60,000 nt of DNA from Nymphaea colorata (taxonomy: Eukaryota > Streptophyta > Magnoliopsida > Nymphaeales > Nymphaeaceae), in the NCBI RefSeq assembly GCF_008831285.2, contig NC_045140.1, positions 16,492,370 through 16,552,369 of the forward strand. Reading direction: 5' to 3'. Positions 35,148 to 46,430 of the stretch are shown piece by piece (the stretch's first letter is position 1; every line of letters begins with the position of its first letter). Below the pieces are notes generated by a model. The model had not been told where the DNA came from. It worked only from the letters and a program-made list of their open reading frames with translations, and did no database searches. The position numbers and the translations under genes were made by a program.

Positions 35148-35578
35148 TGCGGTAAGTATTTGAAAAGACTCTGGAACCTTAGTGTCGCCTGTCATTTTTC
35201 ATTGTTTCTAGCAGCAGCAGTCCGACCCATATAAGTGCTTAATGTCCTATACACTCATCAATGTTAATAATTTTCTATAATTAATATGTTACAAGTGAAA
35301 TCATTGGCTAATACTATTGAGCCTATCTTGTCTATGTCAAGTGTAGTGGGCTATGTCAAGAATATAATCAGGGTCTCTATCAGATCTCAACAACCTGGAA
35401 TAGCTGCCACATCCCTAACTATGCCTTTTATAATCAGGCTGGTAAAACATCTATATAAGCATATTGTGTCATTGAGAAGAGAATTCGTTTTGTTGATACT
35501 CTAGCCATCTAGAATCTGCAATACAACATCAGATTGGGCAGACCTACACGCAAGGGTGCGGTTAGTAGATCCCTCTTT

Positions 35579-36330
35579 ATTTTGACCTTTTATGGACTTC
35601 ACAAAATTTTTACAAAATTTAACATCTGGTTAGGCTAAGTCTATGGAAAGTTTCTGATTACTTTGAAAATAGCATTCAAAGTTTGTAAAATTTACTACTC
35701 TTGTGGATTTTGAACTTTATATTCGGCATAGCTCTTCTTTTATGGTTGAAACACTATTGAACCTTTTGTTGACGTAGGAGGGGGTCGATCACAGTGTTTT
35801 TCCTAAATAAGACTGTTTGTACTCTTTCAGTGGCTGTGTTGTTTGGTTGGACGTCTTTGTTCAGGTTTGTTTTGAAAGAAATATGTTGTTGTTGAAGTTT
35901 GTTTAAGGGTTTAATGACTTAATCTTGCTTTCTAAGTGTTGCTGCATGTTATCATGGGATAGTTAAGGTCATTTATGTATCAATCATAGTTGTGTTGTTG
36001 AGACACAATAGTCACAACAACATCGTTCTGCTTAAGGCACTTCTTGTTGTACAGTAGGCTGATACTTTTGCACTCTTGTAAAGCATGATTGGCTTTACTG
36101 GTGAATGATTATTTCCACTAGCAATCTTTGATGCTGAGAAAACCTTTTGAACTGCTGGTATGGTAGTTATATGACAGACATAAGTCACAGACTATGACAT
36201 TGTGGAGATTGTACTATCTTACATTGGAAATGCTGCAGAATAGTCTACCATTGGAAAGCTGTATGCTTATGGTTTGTGGCTTGTTATTGTTGAAGCTGCT
36301 TGGTTTGTTAATGCACTCTATTTATGTCAG
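35579..36330. repeat. Duplicated block E, copy 2
   Basis: Partner of 30434-31180. The right border falls at tttatgtcagttcttgtaag, where copy 1 instead continues into block F. Shortly after it, a copia remnant begins. Confidence 0.95.
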
Positions 36331-36987
36331 TTCTTGTAAGTCTTAACTTTTTATTATTAAGCTAAGTTAAGAATGTTGTGTGTTGCTTGTTGAGACATAC
36401 AATTATGGTCTAGAACTGACATGAAGGCTGTCTTAAAGGGGCTTCTTGGATATTGACAATATGTTGACAGTTCTAAGGGAGAACCTGGGCAAGATGATGT
36501 AGTTTTTGTAACTTCCTTTGGGGAATGGGATAAAAATAACTCTAAGGTGAAGTTGGTTGCTTCGAGCTATGAACCAAATATAGCTAAGTATAGTTAAATT
36601 TAAAAGTGCTGAAGGCATTTTAAAGTATCTAAGATTAATGTATGCTCAGTCAAATTGGACAAGACGATACCAACTAGCTCAAGATTTGAGAGGTTTAAGT
36701 TAAGGAAATTAATCTATCCACTCCTTTGAGATGCACAAGATGTAAGGACTAACGAGTATCCTGAGTGTAAAAAGATGGAAATAGAAGCAAGGGAACAAGA
36801 ATATGTCATAGAATTTTTGATGGCCTTCAGATCTGAATTCGTTGCCAAAAGCTTGTGTTCTTTAGTTCAAATTGTTTCCAAACTTATGGCAGAATACGTT
36901 AAAAATAAGTCATTGGGAGGAAATTGTGTAGAAGACTCTGCGCTTGCGCTGTCTAAATCATTTGGTAGAAGATGAGGTAGTGGGAAA

Positions 36988-38037
36988 TAAGGCTGGGCGT
37001 CGGGCCGGGCCGCGCCCCGGCCTGGCCCGGTTTGGGCCGGGAAAATCCCGACTCGGGCCGGCCCGTCTCCCTCCCCCTTTCCTGCTTCCCCCCTTCCTGT
37101 CCCCCTTCCCGTCTCTCCTTCCCCCTTCCCGTCTCCCTCCCCCTTCCCCTTCCCAGTTGGCCAGTTCCCCTTCCCGTCTCCCTCCCCCTTCCCCTTCCCA
37201 GTTGGCCAGTTCCCCTTCCCGTCTCCCTCCCCCTTCTCGTCTCTCTTTCCCCTTCCCAGTTCCCCTTCCCGGCGACCCGCACAGCAACCCAGCTCCAACA
37301 TGCTTCACCCTCTGGTTTGGCCATCCGCGGATCATCAAAGCTCGTCAATGCCACCTACTTGCTGATCTTTGTTCTACTTCAATAGCATCGCCACCTGCTC
37401 GAGCTCTTACTAGCAGCACAAGTCGTCAGATGTCTTCATCGCCACCAATTTCATTCGGATGATCGACTCCCCTTCCTATCGACATCGATTTTAGGTCATT
37501 CCTTCAATCGCTGCCATTTGAAACATCACCACCCTCCTCCGGCTTTAATTGGAACCCAGATTATCACTGTCCCCATTTTCGAAGGCCCCAACCCACCTGC
37601 ACCTCGATCGTCTCTCTCTTTCTCGTTTTCTGATTCACCAAAACCTCAACTGGGCAGCCCATCTTCCCCCCCCCCCCCCATTCCATTGCCTCCGCTCAGC
37701 CTGCACTCCATCTTTGTTCTTCACACGACGCCCTTGCTGTAACCGACTTCACACGAAGTATCCGACTTCATCTCCGGAATCAGGCGACCACGGTGTGAGG
37801 GATTTGCACAACAACGTCGACAAGGCGCAGAAGGAAGAGGGTTTAGGGCTTTGGGAGGGGAAAACGCCGCACGGTCTCTGCAAGAAGGAGAACGACGAGC
37901 GAGGAGGGAGGTCGGCGGGCAGGAGGAGGGCAGGAGGAGGTCGGTCGGCGGCTGGAGGAGGGCGGTCGGCGGGCCGGGCCTAATTTTTGGTGGCCAGGCC
38001 CGGTACCCGGCCTGGCCCGGCCCGATACCCACCCCTA
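36988..38037. mobile_element. Non-autonomous hAT-like transposon, 1050 bp, GC-rich, with 8-bp TSD
   Basis: The element is flanked by direct repeats GTGGGAAA at 36980-36987 and 38038-38045, the 8-bp target-site size of hAT elements. Its ends are inverted: the left reads TAAGGCTGGGCGTCGGGCC and the reverse complement of the right reads TAGGGGTGGGTATCGGGCC, both followed by further CCGG-rich sequence. The interior is far more GC-rich than its surroundings. It includes a tandem cttcccgtctccctccccc tract at 37070-37270 and a cggcgggcaggaggagg tract at 37900-37980. Long open frames on both strands reflect low-complexity composition and show no transposase motif, so the element would need a transposase in trans. 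The two flanks make a continuous copia sequence when the element is skipped. Confidence 0.88.
37064..37270. repeat. Pyrimidine tandem repeat inside the hAT-like element
   Basis: Units of roughly cccttcccagttggccagttccccttcccgtctccct recur, with a perfect pair at about 37140-37230, embedded in a longer cytosine-rich tract. One strand is almost pure pyrimidine. All long open frames here are consequences of this repeat. Confidence 0.9.
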
Positions 38038-38243
38038 GTGGGAAATCATTTGAAATGAGAAGGGATGAACGATATTCGGTGCAACTATTGTAATTAAAGA
38101 ACTGTGACACATGAAATTCAATTGCTTAGTGCTAAAGAAAAATAAAAGGAATGTATGTTGCTAGCTCTTGTGGGGATGAAAATGAGATGGAAGACACCTA
38201 ACATGAGTGCAAGTAAAAGAAATCTCCTCAACTGGAGACAATC

Positions 38244-38337
38244 AGTTTTGTGGTAACATCCTTTAAAGCATTCAAAAGCTTTTTGGTCATAGTTTTGTGG
38301 TAACATCCTTTAAAGCATTCAAAAGCTTTTTGGTCAT
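38244..38337. repeat. 47-bp tandem duplication
   Basis: agttttgtggtaacatcctttaaagc onward is present twice, at 38244 and 38291, with no visible difference. It lies between the two nested DNA transposons. Confidence 0.95.
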
Positions 38338-38389
38338 AGTACTTTGGTAGCTTCCATTCTCCTGGTGCCTCTTTTCATATGACTGCAAA

Positions 38390-38750
38390 CTATGTCACAT
38401 AGGTACATGTATGGGTGCCAGTGCGGGTATGGATACGAACCATTTTCCAAAAACTTGGGTGTGGGGGTACAACCACACACACAGGACAAGAAGGGCGAAT
38501 GGGCAAGGGACGAGAGCGGCGAGGACAGGGGGAGGCGAGAGGGCGAAGACATCGTGCGAGAGAGGGAAAAAATGGTTTTTTAAAAACATGCGATGGACCA
38601 TTTTGGACTCGGTGAACTTTGATCGAGTCCGAAAATGGTCGGATTCGACCTCGGGTATGTTGATCATACTCGACATGGTCAACGCCGCACCCGTATCGGT
38701 GTCATACCGGTAGGGTGCTGGTACTTTGGAGCAGTACCCGTGTTACATAG
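38390..38750. mobile_element. Small non-autonomous DNA transposon (MITE-like), 361 bp, with 8-bp TSD
   Basis: Termini are CTATGTCACA and its inverted partner TGTTACATAG, flanked by ACTGCAAA at 38382-38389 and 38751-38758. The interior has GGTAC and CCGGTA words near both ends, extending the inverted similarity imperfectly, and a GC-richer core. An 8-bp duplication suggests hAT mobilisation, but a 9-bp reading (GACTGCAAA) is possible if the terminal base is assigned differently. Open frames inside it are incidental. Confidence 0.82.
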
Positions 38751-39060
38751 ACTGCAAATAAGACTATCTTAACTAATTGCTATTCTTGTATTGGATTTTT
38801 TAAAACGGCAAATTGTTCTTCTATGTACATAACTAAATATGGTTAGATTACTTCCAACTCTTGTCTTGGTGGTAGGTGACGTATTGATTATGTTTACCAT
38901 GTTCCCTCTCTTGTCGTAAATCTAGTTTTCATTGGTCAAATTACATATAAAATTATATACACATTTTCTCCTGCAGATTGTATTGTACATGATCAGCTGT
39001 CAGGGAGGAAGATTAGAATTGGCCTTGGGAAATATCATTTATGCTCCCTTGACTAGACAT

Positions 39061-39352
39061 GAGCTTTTTGACGAAGGAAACTTGTGGAACATATATGTCT
39101 GTAAAGGATGAATCAATGGTGTGGTACAAATATTCTGAAAATCTCTAATTACTTTGTAAGAAACATTCAAAATTTCCAAGGCATACGGCTCTTATCAGTT
39201 TTACGATTTGATGATTTTTTTGGCTTTCTTTTTACAATTGCAAATGGTTTCAAACTGTTCTCTCGTACTTACTAATTTGAAATTTTTAGACACTTATAAA
39301 TTGTTTTGAAAGTTTTACTAGCTTTGTGATCTTTTTCATTCTTCCCAAATAT
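39061..39352. repeat. AT-rich filler related to 31460-31640
   Basis: actaatttgaaatttttagacacttataaattgttttgaaagttttactagctttgtgatctttttc matches a stretch near 31463-31532. The satellite array begins abruptly after cttcccaaat. It has no gene. Confidence 0.75.
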
Positions 39353-42300
39353 GTGATGTGAATGATATGTGATCGTCTCATTTTGAGTGCAAAACATACG
39401 ATGAACCCGGTACAACAAAAAGGAAAGCAGTCTTGTGAGACCTGGGAATTGCTCTAGGATCTTGTTGCGCACCATCAAGCTAAAAATGTCAATTAGATGC
39501 AATTGAAATAAATGGCTGACTGGTTGACACGATCAATGCGTGGCCAACTAGATGCATTGGCGATGTGATGTGATCGTCTCATTTTGAGCGCAAAAGATAC
39601 GATTAACCCCCTTGTTGGAAAGCAGTCCTGTGAGACGTGGAAACTGCTCTAGGATTTTGATGAAGCAACATGCGCACCATCAAGTTAAAAATATTGGTTA
39701 GATGCAATTGAAATAAATGGCTTACTGGTTGACACGACTAATGCATGGCCAACTAGATGCATTGGTATAATGGTCATTTTTAGGAGCTTATGCGTATTGC
39801 ACAAGGAAAGTCAATCAAAAGCATGGAATACTTGACAAGTGCACTCAAGGGACCTTATGTAAATGATACGCGATCGTGTCATTTTGAGCGAAAAAGATAC
39901 GATCAACCCTCTTACAACAAAAGGCATGAGGACTGCTCTAGGATCTTGATGAAGCAACATGTGCACCATCAAGTTAAAAATGTCAGTTAGATGCAACTCT
40001 GAAATAAATGAAATAAATCGCTGACTGGTTGACACGACCAATGCATGACCAACTAGATGCTTTGGTATGATGGTCAGTTTTAGGAGGTTACACGTTAGAC
40101 AAAAGGAAGTCAATGAAAAGCATGCACGCTCAAGGGTTGTGATGTGAATGATATGTGATCATTTCATTTTGAGCGCAAAAGATATGATGAACCTCATACA
40201 ACAAAAGGGAAGAGACCTGAGAACTGGTCTAGGATCTCGATGAAGCAACATGGGCACCATCAAGTTAAAAATGTCAATTAGGTGCAATTGAAATAAAAGG
40301 CTGACTGGTTGACACGACCAATGCACGACCAACTAGATGCATTGGTAATATGGTCAGTTTTACGAGGTTACTCGTTGGACATAAGGAAAGTCAATGAAAA
40401 GCAAGCAATACTAGACAAGTGCGCTAAAGGGATGTGATGTGAATGATATGTGATCGTCTTATTTTGAGCGCAAAAGATACGATGAACCCCCTTACAACAA
40501 AAGGGAAAGCAGTCGTGTGAGACGTGGAAACTGCTTTAGGATCTTGATAAAGCAACATGTGCACCATCAAGTTAAAAATGTTGGTTAGATGCAATTGAAA
40601 TAAATGGCTGACTCGTTGATACGACTAATGCATGGCCAACTAGATGCATTGGTATAATGGTCAGTTTTAAGAGATTACTTGTTAGACAAAAGGAAAGTCA
40701 ATGAAAAGCATGCAATACTTGACAAGGACACTCAAGGGATGTTATGTAAATGATATGTGATCGTGTCATTTTGAGCGAAAAAAGATACGATGAACCCCCT
40801 TACAACAAAAGGGAAAGCAGTTCTGTGAGACATGAGGACTGCTCTAGGATCTTGATGAAGCAACATGTGCACCATCAAGTTAAAAATGTCAGTTAGATGT
40901 TATTGAAATAAATGGCTGACTGGTTGAGATGACCAATGCATGGCCAACTAGATGCATTGGTATAATGGTCAGTTTTAGGAGGTTACTTGTTAGACAAAAG
41001 GAAAGTCAATGAAAAGCATGCAATACTTGACAAGGACCCTCAAGGGATGTTATGTAAATGATATGTAGTCGTGTCATTTTGAGCGAAAAAAGATACAATG
41101 AACCCCCTTACAACAAAAGGGAAAGCAGTCCTGTGATACATGAGGACTGATATGGGATCTTGATGAAGCAACATGCATACCATCATGTTAAAAATGTGAG
41201 TTAGATGCAATTGAAATAAATGGCTGGTTAAGACGACCAATGCATGACCAACTAGATGCATTGATATAATGGTCAGTTTTACGAGGTTACTCGTTAGACA
41301 TAAGGAAAGTCAATGGAAAGCATGCAATAGTAGACAAGTGCACTAAAGGGATGTGATGTGAATGATATGTGATCGTCTCATTTTGAGCGCAAAAGATACG
41401 ATGAACCCCCTTACAACAAAAGGGAAAGCAGTCCTATGAGACGTGGAAACTGCTCTAGGATCTTGATGAAGCAACATGCGCACCATCAAGTTAAAAATGT
41501 TGGTTAAATGCAATTGAAATAAATGGCTGACTGGTTGACACGACTAATGCATGCCAACTAGATGCATTGGTATAATGGTCAGTTTCAGGAGCTTATGCGT
41601 ATGACACAAGGAAAGTCAACGAAAAGCATGCAATACCTGACAAGTGCGCTCAAGAGATGTTATGTAAATGATATGTGATCGTGTCATTTTGAGCGAAAAA
41701 GATACGATGAAACCCCCTTACAACAAAAGGGAAAGCAGTCCTGTGAGACATGAGGACTGCTATAGGATCTTGATGAAACAACATGCGCACCATCAAGTTA
41801 AAAATGTCAGTTAGATGCAATTAAAATAAAAAAATAAATGGTTGACTGGTTGACACGACCAATGCACGACCAACTAGATGCATTGGTATAATGGTCAGTT
41901 TTAGGAGGTTACTCGTTAGACAAAAGGAAGTCAATGAAAAGCATGCAATACTATACAAGTTCGCTCAAGGGATGTGATGTGAATGATATGTGATCGTTTC
42001 ATTTTGAGCGCAAAAGATACAATGAACCCCATACAACAAAAGGGAAAGCAGTCCTGTGATACCTGGTAACTGCTCTAGGATCTTGATGAAGCAACATGGG
42101 CACCATCAAGTTAAAAATGTCAATTAGATGCAATTGAAATAAATGGCTGACTGGTTGAAACGACCAATGCACGGCCAACTAGATTGATTGGTATAATGGT
42201 CAATTTTACGAGGTTACTCGTTAGACATAAGGAAACTCAATGAAAAGCATGCAATACTAGACAAGTGCATTAAAGGGATGTGATGTGAATGATATGTGAT

Positions 42301-43306
42301 CGTCTCATTTTGAGTGCAAAAGATACGATGAACCCCCTTACAACAAAAGGGAAAGCAGTCCTGTGAGACGTGGAAACTGTTCTAGGATCTTGATGAAGCA
42401 ACATGCGCACCATCAAGTTAAAAATGTTGGTTAGATGCAATTGAAATAAATGGCTGACTGGTTGACACGACTAATGCATGACCAACTAGATGCATTGGTA
42501 TAATGGTCAGTTTCAGGAGCTTATGCGTATGGCACAAGGAAAGTCAATGAAAAACATGCAATACATGACCAGTGCGCTCAAGGGATGTTATGTAAATGAT
42601 CTGTGATCGTGTCATTTTGAGGGAAAAAGATACGATGAACCTACAACAAAAGGGAAAGCAGTCCTGTGAGACATGAGGACTGCTCTAGGATCTTGATGAA
42701 GCAACATGCACACCATCAAGTTAAAAATGTCAGTTAGATGCAACTGAAATAAATGGTTGACTGGTTGACACGACCAATGCATGACCAACTAGATGCATTG
42801 GTATAATGGTCAGTTTTACGAGGTTTACTCGTTAGACAAAAGGAAGTCAATGAAAAGCATGCAATACTATACAAGTTCGCTCAAGGGATGTGATGTGAAT
42901 GATATGTGATCGTTTCATTTTGAGCGCAAAAGATACAATGAACCCCATACAACAAAAGGGAAAGCAGTCCTGTGAGACCTAGGAATTCCTCTAGGATATT
43001 GATGAAGCAACAAAAATGTCAGTTAGATGCAATTGAAATAAATGGCTGACTAGTTGACACGACCAATGCATGGCCAACTAGATGCATTGGTATGATGGTC
43101 AGTTTTAGGTGGTTACTCGTTTGACGAGAGGAAAATACATAAAAAGCATGCAATACTAGACAAGTGCGCTCAAGGCATGTGATGTGAATTATATGTGATC
43201 GTCTCATTTTGAGCGCATAAGATACGATGAACCCCATACAACAAAAGAGAAAGTAGTCTTGTGAGACGTGTGGGTGACTTTAGGATGTTGATGAAGCGAC
43301 TTGCAC
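39353..43306. repeat. Satellite-like tandem array, ~306-bp unit, copy 2
   Basis: Unit starts are recognisable near 39774, 40070, 40352, 40657, 40965, 41270, 41577, 41889, 42194, 42503, 42802 and 43096, with a rearranged part at 39353-39773. From 40070 the units follow copy 1 in the same variant order with few differences. Copy 2 keeps a 31-bp piece missing in copy 1 near 490 and has about 590 bp that copy 1 lost near 2520. The array begins next to AT-rich filler and ends at the same base, against the same LTR start, as copy 1. Confidence 0.95.
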
Positions 43307-43444
43307 TGTCACGGCCCGACTACTCCGGACTGCGCGGCGCGTCAAGCTCTCGCCAGTAAGCCGCAAGCCTTCGTTTCGTTCAAGTGGGCGCAGATCACTT
43401 GAACGCTTTCTCGAAAACAAAGACAGAATACACAAAGAGAGTGT
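43307..43444 (-). mobile_element. Truncated Ty3/gypsy LTR end, copy 2
   Basis: Starts TGTCACGGCCCGACTACTCC and matches 2722-2860 with few substitutions, then stops at cacaaagagagtgtgg where it joins block B. The remaining LTR, integrase tail and copia piece seen in copy 1 are absent. Confidence 0.9.
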
Positions 43445-44745
43445 GGGCAAGGAAAAATGCAACTGTTGGACACCCTTGCTCACTTAGTTGACATCCAAGG
43501 TTGCCGCCATCATTCCTGGTTCCAGACAGTGAATTCAGTGAATAATCGTGCAGGGTAAAGTTTTTCTCTCTCCCATGTTATTCAATGAATAATCGTGGAT
43601 CATTCCTGGTTTCACTTAAATCTTTTAGGTGATATTCAAGTTCAGACTTGTGTGTGGATCCAAGACTTGTGTGTGGATCCAACACTTAAGTGCCTCTGTA
43701 TCCATTTTAAGAATTTTCTTTGCTCCCTTATTGTTGCTCGCTAGCTAGTAATCGCTAGTGATGAAGCCCATCAGTGTTGTGAAATGTGATGAGGCGAAGC
43801 AAAGCGATGAGCTTGTCGAGGTGGAATGAAGCGGAAGCTTGAAGACAAATTCATAAATTTATCACAATAACATAAAATGTGTTCTATTTCATTTTTCAAA
43901 TCGTTATTACTATAATTAATCAATCAAACAATTGCAATTAAGCTAGCACATGCAATTATGAATTCGTGATATAAAGCTAAAGTATGCATATTTATCATGA
44001 TTCATAGTTGAACCATATGTTTATTGAGCTAACAAGTGCTGATCTAAAGAGATAAAAGAGAAAGAGAGGTTGCGCGAGTTGGTGTCTTGACAATGCAAAA
44101 AAAGACCGTGCAGGTTGATTAAAAATAGTAGCGATTTTTAAATTATTAGTTCCATCTATTAGGCTTGACTCTCTTCCCTTCTGCGTACTTTAATCAATCC
44201 TGAAATCCTCCCTTCGCCTCGATTCGTCCATGTAAATTAAGGGTGCTTGAGTTACTTCGTCAAGGGGAAGGCAATAGAACCATCCATATAGATATATAAT
44301 ACATTATAACAAGGAAATATCTTAAATCTTCAAAAGTGCAAAAAAGAAAGAAAAGGCAATGGTGAAAAATACTCACTTCATGTTTCAACTGCATCATGAC
44401 ATTTTACATGGCAAACCCTTCATGATTAGTTCATTTTTCTGCATTTTTTGTTCCCTTGCAGATCAAGTTTAATGTCCTTTTTCTTTTTGCTTTTGTCTCA
44501 ATCAAGAGCCGGTTTGAGATTATTTTTATCTGTCTGACACATAAGTGTCTAATTCAAAATATATGATTGTTTACAAACACGTCTAGATTGAGGAAGATTC
44601 CTATCAAACTATTATGAGATCACACTTATAAGATCAGATTGCACCTATCAAATTTATTTCAGTTGGGCAGCAGCTCTGTTGAAAATTTACGAAAACTAAT
44701 AATAAATTATTGGGATAGGTTTGAGTGGGATCAGTGATCAGAGAG
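43445..44745. repeat. Duplicated block B, copy 2
   Basis: Partner of 7892-9195. It contains a 19-bp tandem duplication of gacttgtgtgtggatccaa near 43661-43690, and lacks about 15 bp present in copy 1. The words gttgcgcgag at its end coincide with an internal occurrence near 44068, which may have mediated the next rearrangement. Confidence 0.9.
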
Positions 44746-44965
44746 GTTGCGCGAGTTGGTGTCTTGACAATGCAAAAAAAGACCGTGCAGGTTGATTAAA
44801 GATAGTAGCCAGTAATTATATTGAGTAAGATTTTTAAATTATTAGTTCCATCTATTAGGCTTGGCTCTCTTCCCTTCTGCGTACTTTAATCAATCCTGAA
44901 ATCCTCCCTTCGCCTCGATTCGTCCATGTAAATTAAGGGTGCTTGAGCTACTCCGTCAAGGGGAA
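44746..44965. repeat. Local re-duplication of part of block B (source 44068-44270)
   Basis: After gagaggttgcgcgag the sequence repeats ttggtgtcttgacaatgc through gtgcttgag.tactycgtcaaggggaaggca of the same block. A short insertion, cagtaattatattgagtaag, sits near 44810. The same word gttgcgcgag lies at both junctions. Confidence 0.9.
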
Positions 44966-45069
44966 GGCAGGCAAAGACATTTTGGATACTAAAATGTAAA
45001 ATCTTCTTCATGTATTGTAAGTGTCATTTGATAAAAGTAGCTAGTTGCACATATGGATGAGATGCCTTT

Positions 45070-45271
45070 CTTCCCGTTTTTGGTGTTCTATTTTCCTCTT
45101 GACGGCTCTATAGATGGTTGTTTTTAATATTCGTTAATCTCATTTTTCTGTGCAGGAAGCACGTGCTTTTCTTCCCCTTTTTGGTGTTCTATTTTCCTCT
45201 TGACGGCTCTATAGATGGTTGTTTTTAATATTCGTTAATCTCATTTTCCTGTGCAGGAAGCGCGTGCTTTA
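45070..45271. repeat. 101-bp tandem duplication across an intron-exon border
   Basis: Two copies of tggtgttctattttcctctt...gtgcaggaagc[ag]cgtgcttt lie head to tail at a 101-bp offset. Each includes the splice acceptor and first bases of the NPGR-like exon. Only the second copy continues into the exon. Confidence 0.92.
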
Positions 45272-46430
45272 TTGGGATGGCTGAGTACCAGAGGTAACTA
45301 TGCTGCTCCTCTCCAGGTGTTCCGTGGGATTGATATTTGATACCCAAGATGACTAAATCTATAGCTGATAAGGTCCAGCGTCAAAAAGCTCGATTTAAAA
45401 GCCAGAAGGTGCAAAAAAAATACAATGTCTATGCATTCTGTGAGTCTCTTGCTTGAAGCTATTTTACTTAAAGCAAGATCACTGGAACAGCTTGGTTTAA
45501 GAAAAGGTACAGTATCTAGTTGTGTAATCACCTTTCTGTTTGAAAATGGAGTTCTTAGTCTTCTAGCAGACATGTCTGGATTTGTTTGACTGTCTTACTT
45601 TGTTTGTATGTCTTAATCATTTAGCATGCTGCGCATGATTAGTAACACTATGTTTAATGGTATTTACGATGTGTAGATATACTAATCAATTTTCTTTTAC
45701 CATATCGTATTTGCAACCCGACATGCAGTCAAGTTTTCTGAAAGCAGACAGAACTTGATCAAGAACTTTGAACATTCTCTTTCCTTGGTGGATTGGAACT
45801 ATTATCCAATTACACAGTTTATACAGCAGTAACAGCACTATAACACCAAGGGAATAATGTTGGGACTGTCATTGACAGGTAGACTTCAACTTCAACTGCT
45901 AAGGAGGCTTTTTTTCTTTTTTTGTGGCTTGCTTCTCTTTCCATATCTTTTCCTCTTTATTGCATTTTTTATACTGACGCTTCAAATAAATGCTTTTTCT
46001 CCTTCTTTTCATGTAATTTTTTACGGTCTGGACAGTTTCAACTTTCTGAAATGCTTAAGTTCGTCGACATGAATTCTGTGTTTGTTCACTTATTCAGAAT
46101 ATTCGATCTTGCTTTTTTTTTTATGACATTTAACTACTTCTGTTGTAAAAGAGCGTTACTATTGGAGTTAAAAGAACAAAATTGATTATATATTTCCTAA
46201 CTTCAAAATTTCATGTGGTAATAAATATGTTGACAATTCCTATGAATGCTTGTGAGCATGTTTTTGTTCTCTCTCAGTTTTTGTTTTCTATAAACTTCAC
46301 ATGTTTGCTTTTTCTTTTTTCTTTTGGGTGAGTTGATTTCAGAATTCAATGAATGTGAACCATAGAAGACTCACCTTCTGTTTGTGATTTGACAGAGGCT
46401 GCCAAGGTGTGCAATGCTATCCTGGACAGT
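45257..46430 (+). pseudogene. NPG1-related (NPGR) tetratricopeptide-repeat protein pseudogene, two exons
   Basis: Exon 45257-45506 reads EARALLGWLSTRGNYAAPLQ then VFRGIDI. A slip gives LIPKMTKSIADKVQRQK and RFKSQKVQ, and a second slip in an A-run gives MSMHSVSLLLEAILLKARSL then EQLGLRK before a GT donor. Exon 46396-46430 continues in phase with EAAKVCNAILDS. This matches the N-terminal TPR region of the plant calmodulin-binding NPG1/NPGR family, where EARALLGRLEYQRGN.E.AL.VF.GID and MSMHAVSLLLEA.FLKAKSL..LGRFKEAA are conserved. The family is linked to pollen germination. Two frameshifts in one exon and no later TPR exons show that it is not functional as read. Confidence 0.87.

Larger units (their letters stand above)
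36420..39060 (+). mobile_element. Ty1/copia remnant (gag and pre-integrase pieces), interrupted by two DNA transposons
   Basis: Frame-broken gag pieces read YVDSSKGEPG, FGEWDKNNSKVKLVASSYEP, SNWTRRYQLAQDLR (across a slip) and EFLMAFRSEFVAKS at about 36440-36860. These correspond to copia gag blocks such as W...N..V...I..S..P.I and MYAQSNWARRYQLEHDI. At about 38895-39050 the strand reads VYHVPSLVVNLVFIGQITYK and DCIVHDQLSGRKIRIGLGK, the region just before integrase in copia pol (LYVP.L..NLLSI..... C.FQD..TGR.IG.G). Both lie on the plus strand in the expected order. A hAT-like element (36988-38037) and a second small element (38390-38750) are inserted within it. No LTRs were found, so the element is old and truncated. 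Confidence 0.8.

Noticed and set aside
36867-37983. Several long open frames on both strands in the GC-rich insert
   Set aside because: Frames on both strands overlap the same pyrimidine/purine tandem tracts, giving Pro/Ser- or Gly/Arg-rich peptides. No transposase motif is present, so they reflect composition.
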